Source: Verrucomicrobiota bacterium (GTDB lineage: Bacteria > Verrucomicrobiota > Verrucomicrobiia > Limisphaerales > JADLHS01). Taken from it: 5,087 bases of DNA. The stretch covers positions 1 through 5,087 of the forward strand of contig SCTL01000709.1 of assembly GCA_004297495.1 (NCBI GenBank). The letters are read 5' to 3'. Numbering within the stretch: the stretch's first letter is position 1; the number at the start of each line of letters is the position of its first letter. Shown in pieces: positions 1-4,448 of this stretch. The position numbers and the translations under genes were made by a program. The notes beneath the pieces are model-generated. The model searched no databases, was not told the DNA's origin, and saw nothing but the letters and a program-made list of their open reading frames with translations.

Positions 1-607
1 CGTCGCTCGTGAGAAAATTCTCCCCCTCGCCGACGCCGATGATGAGCGGTGAACCGCGCCGCGCGCCGACCATCGTGTCGGGTTGATCGGTGCAAATGAC
101 CGCGATGCCGTACGTGCCGATGACATCGCGCAACGCGGCGCAAACGGCGCTGGTCAGCAGGTCGCCGCCGGATTTTTCGGCGCGCTGCTTCTGGTAATGT
201 TCGCCGATGAGATGCGCGAGGACTTCGGTGTCGGTGGCGGAAACAAACTTGTGCCCGGCTTTGCTTAGGCGTTGCCGGAGTGTCTCGCAGTTTTCAATGA
301 CGCCGTTGTGGACGACGGCGATCTTGCCGGATTGATCGAGGTGCGGATGGGAGTTTTCATCGCACGGCGGTCCGTGAGTGGCCCAACGCGTGTGGCCGAT
401 GCCAACATTGCCCGCGAGCGGTCGCTGCAACAACAAATGCGCGAGGCCCTCGTCAATCTTCCCCTTCTTCTTTCGGATCGCCAGATCGGCATCCTGCAAC
501 ACCGCCACGCCCGCGCTGTCGTAGCCGCGATACTCCAGCCGCCGCAATCCTTCGAGCAGGATGGGCGAGGCCGCTTTCTTCCCGACATATCCGATGATGC
601 CGCACAT
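1..607 (-). CDS. glmS: Glutamine--fructose-6-phosphate aminotransferase (GlmS), N-terminal part, cut by window edge
   Basis: This cytoplasmic enzyme makes glucosamine-6-phosphate from fructose-6-phosphate and glutamine, the first step towards UDP-GlcNAc for peptidoglycan and lipopolysaccharide. The 202 visible residues are the class II glutamine amidotransferase domain. The protein starts MCGIIGYVG, and Cys2 becomes the N-terminal nucleophile after Met removal, which fixes the start at 607. Family motifs follow in order: LEYRGYDSAG (24-33), HTRWATHG (72-79), HPH (87-89), VVHNGVIEN (98-106, with the oxyanion Asn101-Gly102), TDTEV (125-129) and GSPLIIG followed by GENFLTSD at the edge. The two C-terminal SIS domains (about 400 residues in the family) lie outside the window. 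It follows the GmhB-like gene by 62 bases in the same direction, so the two are probably co-transcribed. No glmS ribozyme fits in that short leader. The leader is mostly a heptamer repeat and offers only a weak GGA as a ribosome-binding site. Confidence 0.96.
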   Translation of the reverse strand, partial: MCGIIGYVGKKAASPILLEGLRRLEYRGYDSAGVAVLQDADLAIRKKKGKIDEGLAHLLLQRPLAGNVGIGHTRWATHGPPCDENSHPHLDQSGKIAVVHNGVIENCETLRQRLSKAGHKFVSATDTEVLAHLIGEHYQKQRAEKSGGDLLTSAVCAALRDVIGTYGIAVICTDQPDTMVGARRGSPLIIGVGEGENFLTSD

Positions 608-611
608 AAAT

Positions 612-648
612 CAAAGTCCAGAGTCCAAAGTCTGAAGTCCAAAGTCCA
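612..648. repeat. Degenerate heptamer tandem array (CAAAGTC) before glmS
   Basis: Five consecutive 7-bp units read on the plus strand CAAAGTC, CAGAGTC, CAAAGTC, TGAAGTC, CAAAGTC, then a trailing CA. Three units are perfect and two have one or two changes. The array fills more than half of the 62-base gap between the HAD phosphatase stop and the glmS start. It ends four bases before the glmS ATG, so it occupies the position where a ribosome-binding site would sit. The same unit recurs as a perfect array at 4943-4973. Confidence 0.93.
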
Positions 649-669
649 TGCCGAACGTCTCGTTGCGGT

Positions 670-1215
670 TCACGGCTGGCGTAAAATCCATGCTGCCGCC
701 GCTGGCAGGTCGTCCACGACGACGGCGTTGGCAAGTTTGCCGGCGTTTTCTTTTTCCGTCCCCGAACCGTAGCCGGTGCGGACGAGGATGCTCTGTTGCA
801 CGCCGGCGTTCCAGCCGCATTCCAGATCAATCAGCTTGTCGCCGATCATGAAACTGCGGGCGAGATTCAGCCCGAACTCGTCGCGCGCGTCGAACAGAAA
901 TTGCGGCGAAGGTTTGCGCCCGCGGCTCGGCTGGTCCGGCACTTCGGGTGCGAGATAAATTTTGCGGATGCTCACGCCGGCCTTTTGAAATTCGCCGAGC
1001 ATGTGCGCATGAAGTTTCTCCACGTCCGCCAGGGTGAAATAGCCGCGACCGATGCCGGATTGGTTGGTGACGATAAACAACGCGAAGCCGGCGGTGGAAA
1101 GTTTTTGCAGGGCGGGTAGGACGCCGGGCAGGAGCACGAAGTCCTCGACGCGATGAAGATAATTCTTCTCCTCGTTCAAGACTCCGTCGCGATCCAGAAA
1201 CACGGCGCTGTGCAT
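670..1215 (-). CDS. gmhB: HAD-IIIA family phosphatase, GmhB/HisB-N-like, lacking the zinc-binding cysteines
   Basis: This is a 181-residue cytoplasmic phosphatase of the haloacid dehalogenase superfamily. Its nearest recognisable relatives are D-glycero-D-manno-heptose-1,7-bisphosphate 7-phosphatase (GmhB, LPS heptose precursor pathway) and the histidinol-phosphatase domain of HisB. All four HAD motifs are visible: FLDRDGVLN with nucleophile Asp8 and acid Asp10, IVTNQSGIGRG with Thr50, the RKP lysine Lys101, and MIGDKLID with Asp126. Length is close to GmhB (about 190). The start at 1215 puts motif I right at the N-terminus, as in the family; the frame stays open to 1290, but that extension would run through a terminator hairpin. 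An oddity is that the loop before RKP, which in GmhB and HisB carries CxH and CxC zinc ligands, reads YLAPEVPDQPSRGRKPSP with no cysteine or histidine. The fold is therefore sure but the exact substrate is not. The neighbouring glmS supports a role in envelope sugar metabolism. Confidence 0.85.
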   Translation of the reverse strand: MHSAVFLDRDGVLNEEKNYLHRVEDFVLLPGVLPALQKLSTAGFALFIVTNQSGIGRGYFTLADVEKLHAHMLGEFQKAGVSIRKIYLAPEVPDQPSRGRKPSPQFLFDARDEFGLNLARSFMIGDKLIDLECGWNAGVQQSILVRTGYGSGTEKENAGKLANAVVVDDLPAAAAWILRQP

Positions 1216-1253
1216 TTGGCTGGGCGCGATTGTGTCGGCGCGGCGGCGCACTG

Positions 1254-1288
1254 AAAACAAAAATAAAAGGGGCGGCCGAGGCCGCCCC
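1254..1288 (-). terminator. Intrinsic terminator after the secreted Ig-like protein gene
   Basis: On the minus strand two perfect 9-base arms, GGGGCGGCC and GGCCGCCCC (1288-1269), are separated by two bases and followed directly by TTTTATTTTTGTTTT. This is a textbook GC stem plus U-tract. It lies 26 bases beyond the stop of the 660-residue gene and closes that transcription unit. The plus strand has no T-run after the stem, so it acts in one direction. The GmhB-like gene downstream should therefore have its own promoter in the 38 bases before its start, or depend on read-through. Confidence 0.9.
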
Positions 1289-1314
1289 ATAAAAATGCCT
1301 CTCGTTCGCTCCGC

Positions 1315-3297
1315 TTACTGTCCGGGGACGGAGTTCGTGAGGCGGAAGAACATTTGCGGGTCGGTTGCGGGTGGAGAATATCCCGTCGCGGCGCCCGCGA
1401 CGTTAGTGTAAGGACCGGTAATGTCAGGCGCGGCTTGCAACGTCCAGTTGCTATTGGTCCAGGTGAGTTGGACGTTACCACCAGAGGGTGCAATGCCGAG
1501 ATACTGGGGCGGCGAACTTGCAGCGCTGCTGCTGCCGACCACCACGTAATCAAGCCGGATGGTTCCGCCCGTGCCGTAGGTGCCGGCGGGGTCCGTCGAC
1601 ACGAAGAAGTTTGTGCCGCTTCCAGTCGCCGTAAGTTCAAATTCGGCGACGATGCGAAAGGCAAAGTTCGGGTTGTTGTTCACGGCGGAGATGCCGCTCA
1701 GATCATTGGTGCGCGCAATGTACGTGGCGTTGCCGGTCGTGTTGGTGTTGAAATAACCGGGGCCATCAAGGTAGGTGGAGCCGTCCACGGTGTACTGGAA
1801 TCGGGTGTAGCGGCTGGCGGTGCCGCTGTGGCGCTGGTCCCAGCGGACGACGATGTTCGAGAAGCCGGAGGTGTTCACGGCGAAGTTGAAGCCGGCGGAT
1901 TTGTTGTTCGCCGTGGAAGCGGGATAGCCGGTGCTGGACCAACCACTGTTGGTGGAAATCCCACTGCTGGGATCGTTGGTGCTGCCACCGACGAAACTGC
2001 CGGTGACGCCGCCGAGCAACGAAGCGGTGCCGTTGCCGCTGACCGGGGCAGGCGCCGAAACCGAATCGTTTGTATTGTTGAAATTCCACGTCGGTAATTG
2101 CGGCGTGATCACCGTGAGCGAGGCGACGGCGCTGGTCACTGAGCCGAAAGTGCCTGTGACCACGACCTGGAAACCAGCTTGATCAGCCGGGGTTACGGCA
2201 GTTCGCGTATAGCTGGTGGCGTTCGCGCCGGAAAGGTTCGTGCCATCCATCCGCCACTGGTAACTCAAGCCCGTACCGACGGCGGTGACGTTGAAAGTCG
2301 CGTTGCTGCCAATTGGCACGGACTGGTTTTGCGGCTGGGCGGTGATAGCGGGATCCAACACGGTCAGCGTGGCGACGGAACTGGTGACGGAGTTGATGGA
2401 GTTGGAAACGATGACATCGTAGCCGGTGGCATCGGCGCCGGAGACGCCGGTAAGTGTGAGCAAGTTCGTGTCTGCGCCGGACACATTGCCACCGTTGGAG
2501 AGTGGAGTGCCGTTCTTGCGCCAGAAATAACCAAGCGGCGCGGAGCCAAAGGCGCTGACGTTGAAAGTGGCGGTGGTGCCGAAATTATTGGTCCGGCTTT
2601 GGGGATGGGAGAAGATGGACGGGCCACTCGGTCCGGCGGACGTGCCAGCCAGCACGACGTCATCCAGACACCAGAGTTCATTGGCCGCATTATTGACGGC
2701 CGTAATCTTGAGAGCCACGCTGGTAACTCCCGGAGGCACGTTGACCACGAGGGTCGAGTAATTGTTCGTGCTGAGTTCGGACACCGGCGAGGCAATACTC
2801 AGCACACCTCCGACGTTGGTAATCGCCGTATTCGTGGCCCAATAACCCCAGCGGGAATTACTATTGCCCGACAAGGTGATATCGGCGGTGGCCGAGAACG
2901 CGCCCCCGTTGGTGGCAACAAAGACCTTGATCTGATCGTTCGCCTCCGCGCCATTGGCGGCTGAAAGCGAAATTGAAGACACCCTGACCGTCACCGAGAC
3001 GCTGGAAAAGGCGCTGACATCTACCGCGTCAAAAGTGAGCGTGGACGTGGTATTGGTGACCTGCCAGGAACGCGCGCCGGAAAGGATGCGTTGATTGGGC
3101 GGCGCATCGCCCGCACCGGCGATACTGCTCGCGGCACCGCCAGCGGATGTGAAGTTCCATGTATCGCCCAAGTTTTCAAAGCTTTGCGAAACAATCGTGT
3201 CGGCTTGGAGCAGGTTGGGCAAAGCTAGAAGCGCAAGACTTGAAATAGTGAAAACAGCAGTCCGGAGGCTGATGGCTCTAACGGTTAGAGGAGTCAT
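1315..3297 (-). CDS. Secreted multi-domain protein: signal peptide, beta-sandwich, two Ig-like domains, beta-sandwich, FFRL-type C-terminal module
   Basis: This is a 660-residue exported protein with no recognised enzyme motif. Residues 1-32 form a Sec signal peptide: Arg-containing start, hydrophobic VFTISSLALLALP, likely cleavage after LQA. Residues 33-217 look like a beta-sandwich starting SQSFENLGDTWNF and ending LWCLDDVVLAG, the lectin/MAM-like pattern. Residues about 226-313 and 315-396 are two Ig-like domains with the signatures ATFNVSAFG...YFWRKNGTPL and ATFNVTAVG...YQWRMDGTNL. Neither has the usual cysteine pair, and the protein has one cysteine in all. Residues about 403-590 are a second sandwich (TWNFNN to IRLDYVVVG). 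The last 60 residues (LTWTNSNWTLQAA...GPYTNV...FFRL) match a module I recall at the C-terminus of many verrucomicrobial secreted proteins. Ser, Thr, Asn and Gly are abundant. A role in adhesion or glycan binding is inferred only. I chose the ATG at 3297 because the GTG at 3318 lies inside a hairpin; neither has a Shine-Dalgarno sequence. It starts 93 bases after the pseudopilin stop and probably shares its mRNA. Confidence 0.88.
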   Translation of the reverse strand: MTPLTVRAISLRTAVFTISSLALLALPNLLQADTIVSQSFENLGDTWNFTSAGGAASSIAGAGDAPPNQRILSGARSWQVTNTTSTLTFDAVDVSAFSSVSVTVRVSSISLSAANGAEANDQIKVFVATNGGAFSATADITLSGNSNSRWGYWATNTAITNVGGVLSIASPVSELSTNNYSTLVVNVPPGVTSVALKITAVNNAANELWCLDDVVLAGTSAGPSGPSIFSHPQSRTNNFGTTATFNVSAFGSAPLGYFWRKNGTPLSNGGNVSGADTNLLTLTGVSGADATGYDVIVSNSINSVTSSVATLTVLDPAITAQPQNQSVPIGSNATFNVTAVGTGLSYQWRMDGTNLSGANATSYTRTAVTPADQAGFQVVVTGTFGSVTSAVASLTVITPQLPTWNFNNTNDSVSAPAPVSGNGTASLLGGVTGSFVGGSTNDPSSGISTNSGWSSTGYPASTANNKSAGFNFAVNTSGFSNIVVRWDQRHSGTASRYTRFQYTVDGSTYLDGPGYFNTNTTGNATYIARTNDLSGISAVNNNPNFAFRIVAEFELTATGSGTNFFVSTDPAGTYGTGGTIRLDYVVVGSSSAASSPPQYLGIAPSGGNVQLTWTNSNWTLQAAPDITGPYTNVAGAATGYSPPATDPQMFFRLTNSVPGQ

Positions 3298-3307
3298 AGT
3301 TTTGAGT

Positions 3308-3339
3308 TTCGGCGTCACTGAGTGTGAATGGTCGCCGAA
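3308..3339 (-). promoter_or_regulatory. Hairpin in the spacer before the secreted Ig-like protein gene
   Basis: The arms TTCGGCG (3308-3314) and CGCCGAA (3333-3339) are perfectly complementary. Inside them TCAC (3315-3318) can pair with GTGA (3324-3327), leaving a 5-base loop and a one-sided 5-base bulge. The structure ends 10 bases before the ATG at 3297. It is not a terminator because no T-run follows on the minus strand. It may stabilise, process or control translation of the second gene in a two-gene transcript; no function is shown. A chance occurrence is possible. Confidence 0.45.
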
Positions 3340-3390
3340 GCCGCGAGGGATTGCTCAGGTCTGATCGGCATCTGCCAACGGGAGTAAAAA

Positions 3391-4290
3391 TCAAAGATGC
3401 GTCGTGCCGTCCCAGATGATGTCCGGATTCAGCGGCTCGCCCGAAGGTGTGGTGCCCGATGCAGTGTTGGTCACGGTTTTGATTTTGAAGTAGGCGGCAT
3501 GGCCATCGCAAAAATTGATCACGGAGCCGAGGTTATGACGGGTACCGATGCTACGGTAGCGATTGGCCGGATTGACGGAATTGTATTGCGGCGATCCATT
3601 GACGACTTCCGTGACCGGGTTAAAAACCACATCGAACATGAAGACTTGGGATGTCGGGTGCTTGATGACATTCAGCTTAGGCATCTTGGGGTACGGCGTG
3701 TTGTTGCCGGGATTACCCGGGTCCTTTTTGAGATCAATGTTATATGCATAGCTGAAGAAGCCACCGGCGCCGCCACCCGAAAGCACCGCGAATTCGGCGT
3801 CGTTCATGGACGCACTCGGGCAATGCCACATTTTCCCCAGCCCCCCGGGGAATGGCAGTTTCAAACGCGCGTTGCCGCCTGGAACGCTGTTATAATCGTT
3901 AAGAGTCTTCTCACCGACGAATGTCGGAAGCAAATTAAACCAGGCGTTCATGTCGGTGGGATCGCCGGTCTGAACACCATTGTAAACATCACCAGGATAG
4001 AGTCCATTATGTCCCATGCCATCTCGCGGAATTCCGTCGTTGTTATCCAGCGTGTAGAGATGCAGCGACAACCCCCACTGCTTCAGGTTGGAAACGCAAT
4101 TGGTTTGTTTAGCACGCGCCTTGGCCTTCGCCAGCGCGGGCAAAAGCATCGCAGCCAAAATGGCGATGATGGCGATGACCACAAGAAGCTCGATCAAGGT
4201 AAAAGCCTTGAGTCGTGGATTGTTGATATGGCTGACCTTTCGCAGGGAAACTGAAGAGGTCTGCCGTAGGTATTTAAGGACTACACTCAT
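3391..4290 (-). CDS. Type II secretion/type IV pilin-like protein with H-X9-DG C-terminus
   Basis: This 299-residue protein carries a class III prepilin leader. A 29-residue basic leader ending RLKA is followed by FTLIELLVVIAIIAILAAMLL, so cleavage is expected between Ala29 and Phe30 with Glu34 as the conserved mature Glu5. Alanine replaces the usual glycine at -1. The hydrophobic helix (30-50) continues into PALAKAKARAKQTNCVSNLKQWGLSLHLY (51-79), the usual amphipathic stretch in this family. The globular part has MWHCP (154-158) and ends in HNLGSVINFCDGH (252-264), which fits the H-X9-DG motif of planctomycete and verrucomicrobial pseudopilin-like proteins (DUF1559-related). It would sit in the inner membrane until assembled or released by a type II secretion-like machine. 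No such machinery genes are next to it. The ATG at 4290 gives a normal leader; the open GTG at 4383 would give an implausible 60-residue one. It is probably co-transcribed with the downstream Ig-like gene. Confidence 0.92.
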   Translation of the reverse strand: MSVVLKYLRQTSSVSLRKVSHINNPRLKAFTLIELLVVIAIIAILAAMLLPALAKAKARAKQTNCVSNLKQWGLSLHLYTLDNNDGIPRDGMGHNGLYPGDVYNGVQTGDPTDMNAWFNLLPTFVGEKTLNDYNSVPGGNARLKLPFPGGLGKMWHCPSASMNDAEFAVLSGGGAGGFFSYAYNIDLKKDPGNPGNNTPYPKMPKLNVIKHPTSQVFMFDVVFNPVTEVVNGSPQYNSVNPANRYRSIGTRHNLGSVINFCDGHAAYFKIKTVTNTASGTTPSGEPLNPDIIWDGTTHL

Positions 4291-4299
4291 ACGGTTCTG

Positions 4300-4313
4300 G
4301 TTTTGACCAAAAC
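4300..4313. promoter_or_regulatory. 14-bp palindrome in the divergent spacer
   Basis: GTTTTGACCAAAAC has perfect 6-base arms around a 2-base centre. It lies 9 bases upstream of the pseudopilin ATG, within the 158-base spacer shared with the divergent glycosyltransferase gene. A repressor site is possible from its position, but one short palindrome can arise by chance. I saw no convincing -35/-10 pair on either strand of this spacer. Confidence 0.25.
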
Positions 4314-4448
4314 TATCTCCGTGGCCGCCAAAGGCAAGCGAAGATTCCAAATTATTCGTGACAATCCCATGACCGAAATTCACTGGTTTCGTCTCAGAAT
4401 CTCCGTTTGCAATTGAACGAGGGTTCGACTCCGCTTCATCATGGCCAT

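Noticed and set aside
608..669. A glmS ribozyme or other riboswitch upstream of glmS.
   Set aside because: Only 62 bases separate the preceding stop from the start, and most are heptamer repeat; this is too short for the glmS ribozyme and no core motif is present.
1229..1257. TTTTCA, 17 bases, then CACAAT on the minus strand as a promoter for the GmhB-like gene.
   Set aside because: Each box matches consensus at only four of six positions in a short stretch where some match is expected. A promoter is needed near here, but this one is not supported enough to annotate.
1216..1290. Longer N-terminus for the HAD phosphatase starting at 1290.
   Set aside because: The added 25 residues would be encoded by the terminator hairpin and its T-run, and motif I normally lies within the first ten or so residues of this family.
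1354..2964. Long plus-strand open frames (1354-2097 and 2179-2964) opposite the secreted protein gene.
   Set aside because: Their products are low-complexity Gly/Val/Arg-rich with no recognisable domain. They arise from the high-GC codon pattern of the real minus-strand gene.
3397..4254. A 285-codon plus-strand open frame opposite the pseudopilin gene.
   Set aside because: The opposite strand encodes an unmistakable prepilin leader and H-X9-DG motif, while this frame has no domain signal.
4419..4445. GGTTCGACTCC followed at about tRNA distance by GGCCA resembles a tRNA T-arm and 3' end.
   Set aside because: The flanking bases do not form a 5-bp T-stem, the CCA is out of register by one base, and no matching 5' acceptor strand or anticodon arm lies about 60 bases upstream.
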